Origin: Pseudobdellovibrionaceae bacterium
Lineage (GTDB): Bacteria > Bdellovibrionota > Bdellovibrionia > Bdellovibrionales > Bdellovibrionaceae
Direction of reading: 5' to 3'
Assembly (NCBI GenBank): GCA_021731025.1
Contig: JAKFYD010000008.1
Coordinates: 58,668 to 122,667, forward strand
Length of the DNA stretch: 64,000 bases
Positions 17,541-27,042 of this stretch are shown piece after piece. The notes beneath the pieces are model-generated. The model worked only from the letters and a program-made list of their open reading frames with translations, had not been told where the DNA came from and searched no databases. How positions within the stretch are numbered: position 1 is the stretch's first letter; each line of letters opens with the position of its first letter. The position numbers and the translations under genes were made by a program.

Positions 17541-17660
17541 AGTCTCCACTAAAGCTTAAATCTCTGCGTTCTCCTCCATCGGGCTCCCTGCGACTTGCAG
17601 GAGCAAGCCTCAGTCGCCCTCAGTCGTGCGGCCTTGATCTTTAAACTTTAGAGGAGACTC
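17540..17660. repeat. Long inverted repeat with structured GC-rich core, copy 2
   Basis: The arms 17540-17560 and 17640-17660 match at 19 of 21 positions (GAGTCTCC-x-CTAAAG-x-TTAAA). They enclose a 79-bp core with a nested hairpin CTTGC-AGGA-GCAAG. The arms are unrelated in sequence to those of copy 1 (1604-1727), but core length and the order and spacing of shared blocks agree, ending in GCCTTGATC against GCCTCGATC. It begins in the stop codon of the DksA-like gene and ends 7 nt before the agmatinase stop, so it can serve as a terminator in both directions. Confidence 0.8.
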
Positions 17661-17667
17661 AATAAGT

Positions 17668-18717
17668 TTATGGATTGGTGAGAACGCTCCAGCCACAGAG
17701 CTTGTACAAAATACGAGCTCCGACATTGCCATCCCATTCGTCAGCCTCTTCCGGAGGAACGCCACCTGTTGAGACTTCGTTAAGATCGAAGCCGACGATT
17801 TTTTTGCCGGATTCAGCGAGGGCGCGAAACAGAAAGATAACTTGATCCATATGAAGACCACCGGGAACGGGCGTGCCTGTGTGGGGACAGAATGCGGGAT
17901 CTAAGCCATCAATATCAAAAGAAATATAAACCTTATCGGGCAGCTCTTGCAAAATATCCTGAGTGATCTTTGCCCAAGTTTCTCCGTTGAAAAGTCGACG
18001 TTTTAAATCTAAATCAAAAAATGTTTTGATGTCTTTTCGGGATTGAATCATTTCGTACTCTTCATCACAAAAATCCCGAATCCCTACTTGAACTAACTTT
18101 TGAGGTCGCAGGAAATGATTCATAACATTGTACATGATCGACGCGTGGGACTGAGTGAATCCTTGATAAGCCTGGCGTAAATCGGCGTGGGCATCGATAT
18201 GGAGAACGGCAAAATCACCTTGCCATTTTTTACTGACAGCTTGGATGGCTCCCCACGGAGTCGAGTGATCACCGCCGATCAAACCCAATAATTTTCCGGA
18301 ATTTAAAATTTCTTCAGCTTGTTGAAATACCCATTTTGTCATTTCCTCGCAGCCCTGATTCACTTTTTGGCACAACTCGGAAATCGTTTTTTCGTCTTTG
18401 CTGAGGTTTGTTCGCAGTTCAATGACTTTTTGGGCAAGCTCTTTGAGTTGATCATTCTTGTTTTTTAAAAATTCAGGAATAGGTCGCAGAGAATAGCCTT
18501 TTTCATAAGCCTTTTTCGTCTCGAGATCGAAGAGGTCCACTTGCTCACTGGCTTGGCGAACTAAAGCTGGACCAAAGGAGGCTCCCCAGCCGTAGGACGT
18601 GGTGACCTCCCAGGGAACTGGAATCATGACCACGCGAGCCTGCTCCTCAGTGCAGGGAATGCCAAAAATTCCAAACTCGGCAGAGATGGCGACAGAAGGA
18701 TCAAACTTGAAACTCAT
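17668..18717 (-). CDS. speB: Agmatinase/arginase family ureohydrolase
   Basis: 349 residues. The two-manganese site motifs are all present: GLIGGDHST, VLHIDAHADLR and YISFDIDGLDPAFCPHTGTPVPGG. The last is typical of agmatinases and related ureohydrolases, which release urea from agmatine to give putrescine. A biosynthetic arginine decarboxylase is encoded at 25101-27011, so agmatine is a sensible substrate. The N-terminal 130 residues include a helical insert between strands, making it somewhat longer than E. coli SpeB (306). AAGGAAAA precedes the ATG. Confidence 0.87.
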   Translation of the reverse strand: MSFKFDPSVAISAEFGIFGIPCTEEQARVVMIPVPWEVTTSYGWGASFGPALVRQASEQVDLFDLETKKAYEKGYSLRPIPEFLKNKNDQLKELAQKVIELRTNLSKDEKTISELCQKVNQGCEEMTKWVFQQAEEILNSGKLLGLIGGDHSTPWGAIQAVSKKWQGDFAVLHIDAHADLRQAYQGFTQSHASIMYNVMNHFLRPQKLVQVGIRDFCDEEYEMIQSRKDIKTFFDLDLKRRLFNGETWAKITQDILQELPDKVYISFDIDGLDPAFCPHTGTPVPGGLHMDQVIFLFRALAESGKKIVGFDLNEVSTGGVPPEEADEWDGNVGARILYKLCGWSVLTNP

Positions 18718-18899
18718 GGCGTTTTCCTTTCACTTTGAAAAAAGAGCTCATTTTATGAACTGTTTTTTTATTCTTGGGAAGCTTGTTAACTGCAGGCTAT
18801 TGCATTGCGAAAGTAACACAAAGTGGGTTGATTTAAAACCCTGATTCTACGAACTTAAATGATAGCCCTTCTTTTTTCTCTGCTGAAAGGATTTTTGCG

Positions 18900-20528
18900 A
18901 TGACCCAAAAAATATTTCCAAGTCTTTTTGTGATGGCATTTTTATTCACTGGCTTTTCAGCTCAGGCCCTAACGGCGAATGCCGATGCCCCAAAGGGTGG
19001 CACGATCAATTTGAACTACGAAGAAGAGCCCACTTCGCTTCATCCGATTTTGTCGACGGATGCTTACTCGAGCGACATCCATGCTTTAGCTTGCGATTCA
19101 TTGCTTTCAAGAGATGCAAGCACCTATGATTTCAAACCTCGAATTGCGACTTCATGGGAAATATCTAAGGATGGGAAACAGTACACCTTTAAACTTCGAG
19201 AAGGCATTTTCTTTCATGACGGAAAGCCAATCACCGCAGAAGATGTGAAATTTACATTTGAAGCCTTTGTTGATCCTAAACTGGGTGCGGCTCACTGGAA
19301 ACCTTATTTCGAAGGAATTTCCAAAGTCGAAGCGGTTGATCCAAAGACAATTCGTTTCACGGTGAAAGACACTTACTTTAATAATTTTAATATAGCGGCA
19401 GGGACTGTCATTTTGCCGAAGCATGTTTATGGCGAGGTCGAAAAATCAAAGAAGCTGGGTCGCTCTTTTATTTGCTCAGGTCCTTATAAATTCGAAAAAT
19501 TCGAGCGTGGACAAATTTTAACTTTGAAAAAAGATCCGCAGTGGTTTGGCAACACGGCAGCTGAGTGGAAAGGTTTTGCTAATTTTAATCAAATCAATAT
19601 TCGTTTTTACAAAGATACGACAGTGCAAATCGAACGAATTAAAAAAGGCGATATCGACTATATTGTTTGGCCCAATCCCGAATCTTTTGTTAAAAAAGCT
19701 GTTGGTCCCGAGTGGGGGAAAAAAGTTTTTAAATTTAAAGTCGAAAACAAAGTTCCTAAAGGTTATGGCTTCATTGGTTGGAATTTAAGGAAACCTTTGT
19801 TCCAGGATAAAAATGTGCGTTTGGCTTTGGCGCATTTAGCAAATCGCAATGAGATGAATAAAAAATTTCGCTACGGTATGTCTGATCTAGTTTCCGCTCC
19901 GATTTACAGCAGCAGTGAATACGCTCCCGCTGTAAAACCTATCGAGTACAATCCCGCTAAGGCTCGTGAGTTGTTGACTCAAGCTGGATGGACTGACACG
20001 GATAAGGACAGCATTCTTGATAAAGTGATTGATGGTAAAAAAACGAATTTTCAATTTTCTTTGAATTATGCTTCGAAAGAGACTGAAAAATATTGGACCA
20101 TGTACAAAGAAGATCTAAAAAAAGCCGGAATCGTTATGGATCTGAATTTCCTAGAATGGAATTCTTTTATTAAACAGACAGATGAGGGCAGCTTTGATGC
20201 TTTGAGTATGGGATGGGGAAATGGTTCAGTGGATCCCGATCCGAAACAGGTTTGGCATTCCTCATCGGCAGTAAAAGGGGGCTCAAACTTTATCAACTAC
20301 AAAAACGCCGAAGTCGACAAGCTGATTGAAGAAGGACGAATGACTTTGGATAAACCTAAACGAATTGCATTGCTGAAAAAAGCTTACGAAAAAATTGCCG
20401 AGGACGCGCCGTATTTATTTTTATTCTCTGATCGCTACCAATTTTATGCGACAACAGCCAAAATTGCAAAACCAGGTGATACTTTCGTTTATGACTTGGG
20501 CATTGATACTTGGTGGATGAAACCTTAA
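18900..20528 (+). CDS. Peptide ABC transporter substrate-binding protein (family 5, OppA-like)
   Basis: 542 residues. A signal peptide (FPSLFVMAFLFTGFSAQA) is followed by a full SBP_bac_5 domain: GGTINLNYEEEPTSLHP at the mature start, ATSWEISKDGKQYTFKLREG, FHDGKPITAEDVKFTFE, and the late DKPKRIALLKKAYEKIAEDAP. It delivers oligopeptides to the permease encoded next. A small acidic DTDKDSILDK loop (about residue 365) resembles a calcium-binding loop. It is followed after 9 nt by the two permease genes; the ATPases are not here but probably at 38555-40494. Confidence 0.93.
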   Translation: MTQKIFPSLFVMAFLFTGFSAQALTANADAPKGGTINLNYEEEPTSLHPILSTDAYSSDIHALACDSLLSRDASTYDFKPRIATSWEISKDGKQYTFKLREGIFFHDGKPITAEDVKFTFEAFVDPKLGAAHWKPYFEGISKVEAVDPKTIRFTVKDTYFNNFNIAAGTVILPKHVYGEVEKSKKLGRSFICSGPYKFEKFERGQILTLKKDPQWFGNTAAEWKGFANFNQINIRFYKDTTVQIERIKKGDIDYIVWPNPESFVKKAVGPEWGKKVFKFKVENKVPKGYGFIGWNLRKPLFQDKNVRLALAHLANRNEMNKKFRYGMSDLVSAPIYSSSEYAPAVKPIEYNPAKARELLTQAGWTDTDKDSILDKVIDGKKTNFQFSLNYASKETEKYWTMYKEDLKKAGIVMDLNFLEWNSFIKQTDEGSFDALSMGWGNGSVDPDPKQVWHSSSAVKGGSNFINYKNAEVDKLIEEGRMTLDKPKRIALLKKAYEKIAEDAPYLFLFSDRYQFYATTAKIAKPGDTFVYDLGIDTWWMKP

Positions 20529-20537
20529 GGAAAAATT

Positions 20538-21545
20538 GTGTTAGCTTATTTTTCGCGAAGGATAGTGTTGATGATCCCGACTTTTTTCGGGATTACCCTC
20601 GCGACTTTTTTGCTGATCAATCTGGCTCCGGGCAGCCCCGTTGAACAACAAATTCAAAAAATTCGTTTTGGCCAAGGTTCGAAATCTTCGAATGCTGTTG
20701 TTAATCAAGAAGTCATCGATGCTCTGAATAAGCAGTATGGCTTCGATAAACCTTTGATCGCTCGCTACGGGATTTGGCTAAAAAACTTAACTCGCTTGGA
20801 TTTTGGGGAAAGCTTTACTTATCAAGAGCCAGCTCTCGATGTGATTCTCAGTAAATTTCCTGTTTCTCTCCAATTCGGAATTGCGTCTTTAATTTTAACT
20901 TATTTAATTTCGATTCCTTTAGGTGTGTGGAAAGCGCTGCGAGCTGGAAAAAGCTTTGATCGCTTTTCGGGAATGGTTCTTTATTTTTCTTATTCGGTTC
21001 CGAGTTTGATTTTAGGAATTTTTCTGATCGTGTTTTTTGCGGGAAGCAATTACTTCAGTTGGTTTCCCATTGGGGGGCTCAGATCAGATGATTATGAAAA
21101 CTTAACGATGTGGGGAAAATTTTTAGATCGCGCTCATCATTTTGTCCTGCCTTTGATTTGTTATTTGATGGGAGGATTCACTGAGCTCACCATGGTCATG
21201 CGAAATTCCATGTTGGATGTGATCAAATCGGATTACATTCGCACAGCCCGCGCAAAAGGTTTGCCCGAGCGAGTTGTGGTCTTTAAACACGCTTTAAAAA
21301 ATTCACTGATTCCCATTGCTACCGGTTTAAGTGGATTCTTCGGAGTCTTCTTGGCGGGCTCTGTGATTATTGAAACCATTTTTAATCTCGATGGAATTGG
21401 TTTGTTGGCTTACTCGTCAATCACTTCGCGGGATTACAATGTGATTATGGGATTAACATTTTTAAGTTCATTGGTGCTGATGTTTGGTAAAGTTTTTAGC
21501 GATTTGGTTTACGTGTGGATTGACCCTCGCATTGATTTTAAGTGA
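20538..21545 (+). CDS. oppB: Peptide ABC transporter permease (OppB-like)
   Basis: 335 residues with six membrane helices and the BPD_transp_1 signature. The N-terminal TFFGITLATFLLINLAPGSP block and the EAA loop DYIRTARAKGLPERVVVFKHALKN are characteristic of OppB/DppB. It starts with GTG behind AAGGA and overlaps no neighbour, but spacing (9 nt before, 15 nt after) shows an operon with the binding protein and OppC. Confidence 0.93.
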   Translation: MLAYFSRRIVLMIPTFFGITLATFLLINLAPGSPVEQQIQKIRFGQGSKSSNAVVNQEVIDALNKQYGFDKPLIARYGIWLKNLTRLDFGESFTYQEPALDVILSKFPVSLQFGIASLILTYLISIPLGVWKALRAGKSFDRFSGMVLYFSYSVPSLILGIFLIVFFAGSNYFSWFPIGGLRSDDYENLTMWGKFLDRAHHFVLPLICYLMGGFTELTMVMRNSMLDVIKSDYIRTARAKGLPERVVVFKHALKNSLIPIATGLSGFFGVFLAGSVIIETIFNLDGIGLLAYSSITSRDYNVIMGLTFLSSLVLMFGKVFSDLVYVWIDPRIDFK

Positions 21546-21560
21546 TCGGATTCGCAGGAG

Positions 21561-22586
21561 ATGTGTATTTCAATTGAATCTTGGATAAAAAATGATCTCG
21601 CTCTTCGACGTTATCGAAGATTTAAAAAAGACAAAGTTGCGGTTGTTTCCTGCTTCCTTTTGGGTCTGTTCTTTTTTTTCAGTTTAACCGCAGAATTTTG
21701 GGCGAACAATAAACCTCACTTTGTGAAGTATCAGGGAAAAATCTATGCGCCTCTTTTCTTCGACTATTATCCCACGGTGTTTGGACGCAATGATTTGCTA
21801 GTGATGGATTACCGTGAGCTCGAGTTAGGCCCTGAGGATTGGGCGATTTGGCCTTTGGTTCAATGGAATCCCTACGAGAGCAATAAATATGTCGAGTCTT
21901 ATCCCAGTGCTCCTTCGCGAAGCAATTGGGTGGGCACCGATGACCGCGGCCGCGACGTCTTCGCGCGAATTCTGTATGGATTTCGTTACACCATGGCTTA
22001 CGCCATTGGCAGTTGGCTTTTAACTTATTTAATTGGTGTGATGATTGGTTCACTGATGGGATATTTTGGAGGCTGGTTTGATTTGATTTTTTCTCGGGTG
22101 ATTGAAGTGATCGAGACCATGCCTCGACTAATTATTTTGATCACGATGATTTCCATCTTTGAACCCAGTTTACCCATGCTGATTGGATTCACCGTTATTT
22201 TCGATTGGACTATGATTTCAGCTTACATGCGGGGACAGTTTTTAAGTTTGCGGCGCCGCGAATTTGTTGAGGCCGCAAAAGCCATTGGTGCTGGTCACAC
22301 CCGTGTGATGTTCAAACATATTTTGCCGAATGCTTTAACACCGATTGTGACCTTTGCTCCTTTCACGATCGCAGCGAATGTGAGTGCGCTCGCGGTGTTG
22401 GACTTTTTAGGATTGGGTTTGCGGCCACCAACTCCCAGCTGGGGAGAGTTACTGGTGCAGGCGCAGAAGTATTTCACCACCGCCGAGTGGTTGGTGTGGG
22501 CTCCGTCGTTGGTTTTATTGGTGACGCTGACTTTGTTGATTAATATTGGTCTTGCGATTCGCGATGCTTACGATGCTCAGGCTTAA
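21561..22586 (+). CDS. oppC: Peptide ABC transporter permease (OppC-like)
   Basis: 341 residues. Typical OppC layout: an N-terminal RRFKKDKVAVVSCFLLGLFF helix, a long periplasmic loop holding HWVGTDDRGRDVFARILYG-type residues (here NWVGTDDRGRDVFARI), then the permease core with EAA loop FVEAAKAIGAGHTRVMFKHILPNAL. The first periplasmic loop is longer than usual, as in YejE-type permeases, which fits the 542-residue binding protein. Third gene of the operon; ends 6 nt from the convergent lytic transglycosylase gene. Confidence 0.92.
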   Translation: MCISIESWIKNDLALRRYRRFKKDKVAVVSCFLLGLFFFFSLTAEFWANNKPHFVKYQGKIYAPLFFDYYPTVFGRNDLLVMDYRELELGPEDWAIWPLVQWNPYESNKYVESYPSAPSRSNWVGTDDRGRDVFARILYGFRYTMAYAIGSWLLTYLIGVMIGSLMGYFGGWFDLIFSRVIEVIETMPRLIILITMISIFEPSLPMLIGFTVIFDWTMISAYMRGQFLSLRRREFVEAAKAIGAGHTRVMFKHILPNALTPIVTFAPFTIAANVSALAVLDFLGLGLRPPTPSWGELLVQAQKYFTTAEWLVWAPSLVLLVTLTLLINIGLAIRDAYDAQA

Positions 22587-22592
22587 AGTCGA

Positions 22593-23297
22593 TTAATTAT
22601 TTTTCGCCAAATCGCCAAGGCTGTTGAATACGGCCAACTGTTGGTAAAACAGTTCGTAATTCTTCATGACCTTTGTTGAATATTTGCGGGGTAAAGAATC
22701 ATTGCCGATGATGCGTTTTAATTTATTTGGACCAACGTTGTAAGCGGATAAGTACTTACCAGCGCTTCCTTCGAAATGATCACGCAGGAAAGCAACGTAA
22801 GCGATACCGATGGTGATATTTTGAACGGGGTCGAAAAGTGATTTCTTCCCTTTCCATTTTATATTTTCTTTTTTAGCAATCCATTCCGCAGTTTCAGGGC
22901 GAATTTGCATTAAGCCGATTTCGCCAACGCCACCCACTGCGGCAGGATTAAAATTACTTTCGGTTTGGATGATAGCTAAAATGAATGCTGGATCGAAATC
23001 ATGTTTTTGCGCTTGAGCAATAATAGCTTGAGCCAACTTAGGCGCTTTCTTAAGAAACTTTTTAGGAAGTGAAGACTGAAGCTTATTTAAAATATGCACA
23101 TTGATGTAAGGCAAACCTTGAGTTTGAGAAACATTACTCTTTTTATAGTATTTTCCTAACAATTCTTTGGCGTGAAGAAGGCGAGCCTCTTCATTCACTT
23201 CTTTAAGTTTAATCTTAGTTAAACCGGGGAAAGCAAAGTTTTGAAAAAACAGAGCTACTGGCACTAAGAGCATTAAATTTAAATAAGCCTTGTTCAT
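22593..23297 (-). CDS. Lytic transglycosylase (SLT domain)
   Basis: 234 residues. An N-terminal hydrophobic signal (LNLMLLVPVALFFQNFAFPG) is followed from about residue 90 by the SLT domain. Catalytic Glu lies in FILAIIQTESNFNPAAVG, with GEIGLMQIRPETA and the late AYNVGPNKLKRI block as in Slt70/MltC-like enzymes. It cleaves peptidoglycan glycan strands in the periplasm. The 236-bp gap before the next gene carries a GACAG-CAG-CTGTC dyad (23428-23440) and a CTCATTTTGAG stem, both short. Confidence 0.92.
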   Translation of the reverse strand: MNKAYLNLMLLVPVALFFQNFAFPGLTKIKLKEVNEEARLLHAKELLGKYYKKSNVSQTQGLPYINVHILNKLQSSLPKKFLKKAPKLAQAIIAQAQKHDFDPAFILAIIQTESNFNPAAVGGVGEIGLMQIRPETAEWIAKKENIKWKGKKSLFDPVQNITIGIAYVAFLRDHFEGSAGKYLSAYNVGPNKLKRIIGNDSLPRKYSTKVMKNYELFYQQLAVFNSLGDLAKNN

Positions 23298-23533
23298 ATT
23301 AACCTCTCATTTTGTAAGTACAAAGGTCGTGCCGATGAAACAATTTTTTAAGTGGTTGAATGTCCTAGGCTTTCCCTCTTTGAAATTGTCTCATTTTGAG
23401 AATTTAAAGGGGGAGGTGTCGCGATTGGACAGCAGCTGTCAAAGCTTTGGTGTCTCAGTCCAAAATTAGGACGAAAAAATCAACTTTGTCTTTTCTTGAT
23501 AATCCAACTTAGAATCCAAAGTAAGGAGAAACA

Positions 23534-24316
23534 ATGAAATTAACAGGCAATACGATTTTGATTACGGGTGGATCTAGTGGAATCGGCTTTGAATTTGTAA
23601 AACAACTCAGTGCTTTAAAAAACACGGTTCTGATTACAGGAAGAGACACCAAAAAATTAGAAAAAATAAAAAAAGAATTTTCTGAAGTTCAAATATTCCA
23701 AAGCGATGTCAGTGATCCTCAAGCTATACAGGCCCTCTATGAAAGGGTAATCGCCGATTTTCCGAAGCTGAACATCTTAATCAATAATGCCGGCATTATG
23801 AGAACTCTTAATCTTCAGGATTCAAACATGGATCTGTCAGACCTGACTCGAGAGATTGAAATCAATCTTCAAGGTCCTATTCGCATGTGCAAAAAGTTTC
23901 TCCCTCATTTGAAAAAGCAAACTGCCGCGGCCATCGTCAATGTTTCGTCGGGATTAGCATTTACTCCATTGCCGACGTCACCTGTGTATTGCGCGACAAA
24001 GGCTGGGCTTCATTCGTTCACACTTTCACTGCGCGCGCAACTTCAGCGCACCAACGTGAAGGTTTTTGAACTCGCTCCTCCAGCGACTCAAACTGAATTA
24101 TTAGGAAGCTTCGATCGTGAAGACATGGCTGGCGTGAGCATCATGAAAGTCGATAAAATGGTGCAGGCGGCCCTTAGGGGAATGGAAAAAGATCATTTTG
24201 AGATTCGTCCCGGGCAAAGCAACCAATTGAAGATGATGAGCCGAATTGCCCCCGAGTTTATTCTTAAGCAAATGAGCCGTCCTGTCGAAAAGATGCTGTC
24301 AGGGAAGCTGTCTTAA
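23534..24316 (+). CDS. Short-chain dehydrogenase/reductase (DltE-like)
   Basis: 260 residues, classical SDR. The NAD(P) site is TGGSSGIGFEFVKQL (residues 11-25), with NNAGIM and the catalytic set Ser in VNVSSGLAF and Tyr-Lys in PVYCATKAGLHS. The C-terminal ELAPPATQTELLG loop is typical of DltE-type oxidoreductases. The substrate is not known. A strong ribosome site (AAGGAGAAACA) precedes the ATG. It is followed by a secreted lysozyme-like protein in the same direction. Confidence 0.88.
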   Translation: MKLTGNTILITGGSSGIGFEFVKQLSALKNTVLITGRDTKKLEKIKKEFSEVQIFQSDVSDPQAIQALYERVIADFPKLNILINNAGIMRTLNLQDSNMDLSDLTREIEINLQGPIRMCKKFLPHLKKQTAAAIVNVSSGLAFTPLPTSPVYCATKAGLHSFTLSLRAQLQRTNVKVFELAPPATQTELLGSFDREDMAGVSIMKVDKMVQAALRGMEKDHFEIRPGQSNQLKMMSRIAPEFILKQMSRPVEKMLSGKLS

Positions 24317-24357
24317 GCGAATAGATTTTTTAAAGGCGGGTCTTGTTGAGTCTGAAG

Positions 24358-25098
24358 ATGAATTCTTGTTTGAGCTCAGTTTGGCTCTTTTTTGCGATGA
24401 TTATCGGTGCGAGCTTTACCGAAGCTCGCTCGCTAAGAATGTGCGACGCTTTGTCTTCGCTTTCAGGCTTCGGTAATCATATAAAATCCATCCAAAAGGA
24501 GATTGCACCTCCGGTCACCGTAGAATCCACCTTAGACGTGATCCATAACAGTTACGGATTCTTTAATTTTCCTATTTTTGATGAGGGAACACCTCGATTA
24601 AAAGAGGTTTGTCCTAATTTTAAGGTGATGAATCGTGCTGACAAGGAAAAATTTTGGAGAAACTTTTGGACCCAGTTAGCCCACCATGAGTCTTCTGGAG
24701 AGATGAAAAAGAATGAAGAAGCTCACGAAGGAGCCGCCTGTGGTTACTTGCAATTGCATTGCGAGCTTAAAAAACGAAACCTCAGCATTAGAGCTGATTT
24801 CCGAAAGCACTGCAGTGGACAAATTTATTTTGACCCTCAAAATCCTGAAAAAAATCCACTGACGAGCCCGTTAACGGTGGGGGCAAATAATTTTAAATGT
24901 GGAATGGCCATGCTTCAAAATCAGGTCGACAATACAAACGAAATTTTTCCTGATAAGAGTAAACAAAATAAAGTTTACTGGATGCCTTTGCAGAAGCCTC
25001 AGCAAATGTATCTCAATATTTGCAATTATAAAGGCTGCGGCAATACGCCCGGCCTTTGCCAAGAGCTTGTGAAAAAGCGTAAGCAAGAACTTCAATAA
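24358..25098 (+). CDS. Secreted protein with lysozyme-like motifs
   Basis: 246 residues from ATG 24358, which gives a signal peptide (SVWLFFAMIIGASFTEA); a TTG lies 15 nt upstream. In the centre (about residues 105-145) AHHESSGEMKK is followed by GAACGYLQLHCELKKR. An ESS and a later G-x-LQL resemble the Glu-Ser and GLMQ blocks of SLT/lysozyme folds, so muramidase-like activity is possible. The rest is not recognised; at least eight cysteines suggest disulfides. Ends 2 nt before the convergent arginine decarboxylase gene. Confidence 0.6.
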   Translation: MNSCLSSVWLFFAMIIGASFTEARSLRMCDALSSLSGFGNHIKSIQKEIAPPVTVESTLDVIHNSYGFFNFPIFDEGTPRLKEVCPNFKVMNRADKEKFWRNFWTQLAHHESSGEMKKNEEAHEGAACGYLQLHCELKKRNLSIRADFRKHCSGQIYFDPQNPEKNPLTSPLTVGANNFKCGMAMLQNQVDNTNEIFPDKSKQNKVYWMPLQKPQQMYLNICNYKGCGNTPGLCQELVKKRKQELQ

Positions 25099-25100
25099 TA

Positions 25101-27011
25101 TTACAGCTCGGGCTCTTCCAAGTAAGTGTAACCTGACAAGCCTTCTTCGTAATGTTTGATCAACAATTTGGCTTCTTGTTTCGTGATGGTATTTTTCTGA
25201 ATGCCATCTTCCGTAGCCATGCGAACATTGTCGACCATTTCGTGACGGCCGTACTGAACATAGGACAGAACTTCGGTCACCGTATCGCCAGGAACATAGT
25301 GATCGATGGTGTAACCAGCTTCATTGATAGAAACGTGAACGGCATCAGTATCACCGAAGAGATTGTGCAAATCTCCCAAAATTTCTTGGTAAGCTCCCGT
25401 AAGGAAGACACCCAAGTAGTATTGTTCTCCTTCGCGAATATCATGAATTTGCAAAGTGTCTTTGAATTTACCGGTGCGGGAATCAATGAACTTTTCGATT
25501 TTACCGTCAGAATCACAAGTTAAATCGGCCAAAGTTCCTTCGCGCACGGGCTCTTCGCTGAGACGATGAATCGGCATCACCGGAAATAACTGACCGACCG
25601 CCCAAGAATCAGGAACACTTTGGAAGACAGAAAAATTACAGTAGTAAGTATCACAAAGTTCTTGGCGTAAAACGGTGCTGATCTCTTCCGTGTCGGGTGT
25701 GGCTTTGGCGATAGAGAGCATTTTTGTGGCAATCGCAAAGTACATGCTTTCACACCAAGCTCTTTGTTCAAGGCTTAGAACTCCGTAAGTAAAAAGTTGC
25801 AAAGTCTCTTGCTTGGCCTGAGTTAAGTCATTGAAGCACTCGTTGATATTGTCTTTATTAATTTTTTCGTAAATGTACTGCAGATCCTGCATGATGTTGG
25901 GATCTTTTTTCGTCGCTGGTCTTGGAGGTTCTGGTTTGTGCAGATTGTTCACTCCAAGAATATTGAAAATTAAAACCGAGTGATGAGCAACAAGAGCTCG
26001 TCCTGATTCAGTCACGATGCTGGGGTGTGGAATGCCTTTTTCATCGCAAAGAGCTTGCAGAGTAGAAACCACGTCATTCGCGTACTCTTGCTCATTATAA
26101 TTGATCGAACTGTCGCCCTGTCCAGTTCCGTCGTAGTCAACACCAAGTCCACCACCGACATCAATGTATTTTAAACCTGCGCCCATGGCGTGAAGCTCGC
26201 AGTAAAAACGGGCTCCTTCTTTCAAAGAAGATTTAATGCTTTGAATAGAAGGAACTTGTGAACCGATATGGAAATGCAGAAGCTCCAGGCAATCGAGCAT
26301 ATTTTCTTTTTTCAAAATCTCGATGCCTTCGACAATCTCGACCGTTGTTAAACCAAATTTCGAGCGAGCTCCTGAAGAATCAACCCATTTCCCGGCGCCT
26401 TGAGTAGAAAGCTTCGCCCGAAAACCAATTTTGGGACGAGTGTTAAATTTCTTCGCGGCATTGATGATCAAGCTTAATTCTTCTTTGCGATCCACGACGA
26501 TGATGGTTCGACGACCTAGTTTTTGCGACAGGATGGCGGTCTCGATGTATTCGACGTCTTTGAAACCATTGCAGATGATCACCGCATCTTCCGAATTCAT
26601 TAGGGCAAGGACGACCAGCAGTTCTGGTTTTGAGCCACACTCGAGCCCCAATTTTAAATCTTTTCCGAAGCGAACCAATTCTTGAACCAAATGTTTTTGC
26701 TGATTCACTTTGATGGGGTAAACGCCACAGTACTGGCCTTTGTAGCCGTATTCGCCGAAAGCTTTTTGAAAACACGAGTGAAGCAATTCAACTCGAGATT
26801 TAATAATATCAGGAAAACGAACCATAATAGGTACGCGGATTCCGCGATCTAGCAGATCTTGGGTTAATTCGTAAAGATCAAGTGAAGGACCATTGTTGAG
26901 TCCACCGGGAGTGACGTGCACATGTCCTTGAGAATTAATATGAAAAAACCCGCTGCCCCAATTTGTAATTCCATAGAGCTCGGCGCTTTTTTCATGATTC
27001 CAATTTGACAT
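25101..27011 (-). CDS. speA: Biosynthetic arginine decarboxylase
   Basis: 636 residues, the normal SpeA size. The N-terminal block YGITNWGSGFFHINSQGHV, the PLP lysine in GVYPIKVNQQKHLV (about residue 100), HFHIGSQVPSI, the YIDVGGGLGVDYDG phosphate-binding block and the C-terminal QSVPDSWAVGQLFPVMPIHRL all match biosynthetic arginine decarboxylases. It converts arginine to agmatine; the agmatinase at 17668-18717 would carry this on to putrescine. It lies 31 nt after leuS on the same strand, with GGGAGG before the ATG, so the two are likely co-transcribed. Confidence 0.96.
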   Translation of the reverse strand: MSNWNHEKSAELYGITNWGSGFFHINSQGHVHVTPGGLNNGPSLDLYELTQDLLDRGIRVPIMVRFPDIIKSRVELLHSCFQKAFGEYGYKGQYCGVYPIKVNQQKHLVQELVRFGKDLKLGLECGSKPELLVVLALMNSEDAVIICNGFKDVEYIETAILSQKLGRRTIIVVDRKEELSLIINAAKKFNTRPKIGFRAKLSTQGAGKWVDSSGARSKFGLTTVEIVEGIEILKKENMLDCLELLHFHIGSQVPSIQSIKSSLKEGARFYCELHAMGAGLKYIDVGGGLGVDYDGTGQGDSSINYNEQEYANDVVSTLQALCDEKGIPHPSIVTESGRALVAHHSVLIFNILGVNNLHKPEPPRPATKKDPNIMQDLQYIYEKINKDNINECFNDLTQAKQETLQLFTYGVLSLEQRAWCESMYFAIATKMLSIAKATPDTEEISTVLRQELCDTYYCNFSVFQSVPDSWAVGQLFPVMPIHRLSEEPVREGTLADLTCDSDGKIEKFIDSRTGKFKDTLQIHDIREGEQYYLGVFLTGAYQEILGDLHNLFGDTDAVHVSINEAGYTIDHYVPGDTVTEVLSYVQYGRHEMVDNVRMATEDGIQKNTITKQEAKLLIKHYEEGLSGYTYLEEPEL

Positions 27012-27042
27012 TATGGAAACCTCCCAAAAATTTTATTTTCAA

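Noticed and set aside
23428..23440. GACAG-CAG-CTGTC dyad between lytic transglycosylase and SDR genes
   Set aside because: Only 5-bp arms, expected by chance in this length of sequence; no second copy seen.
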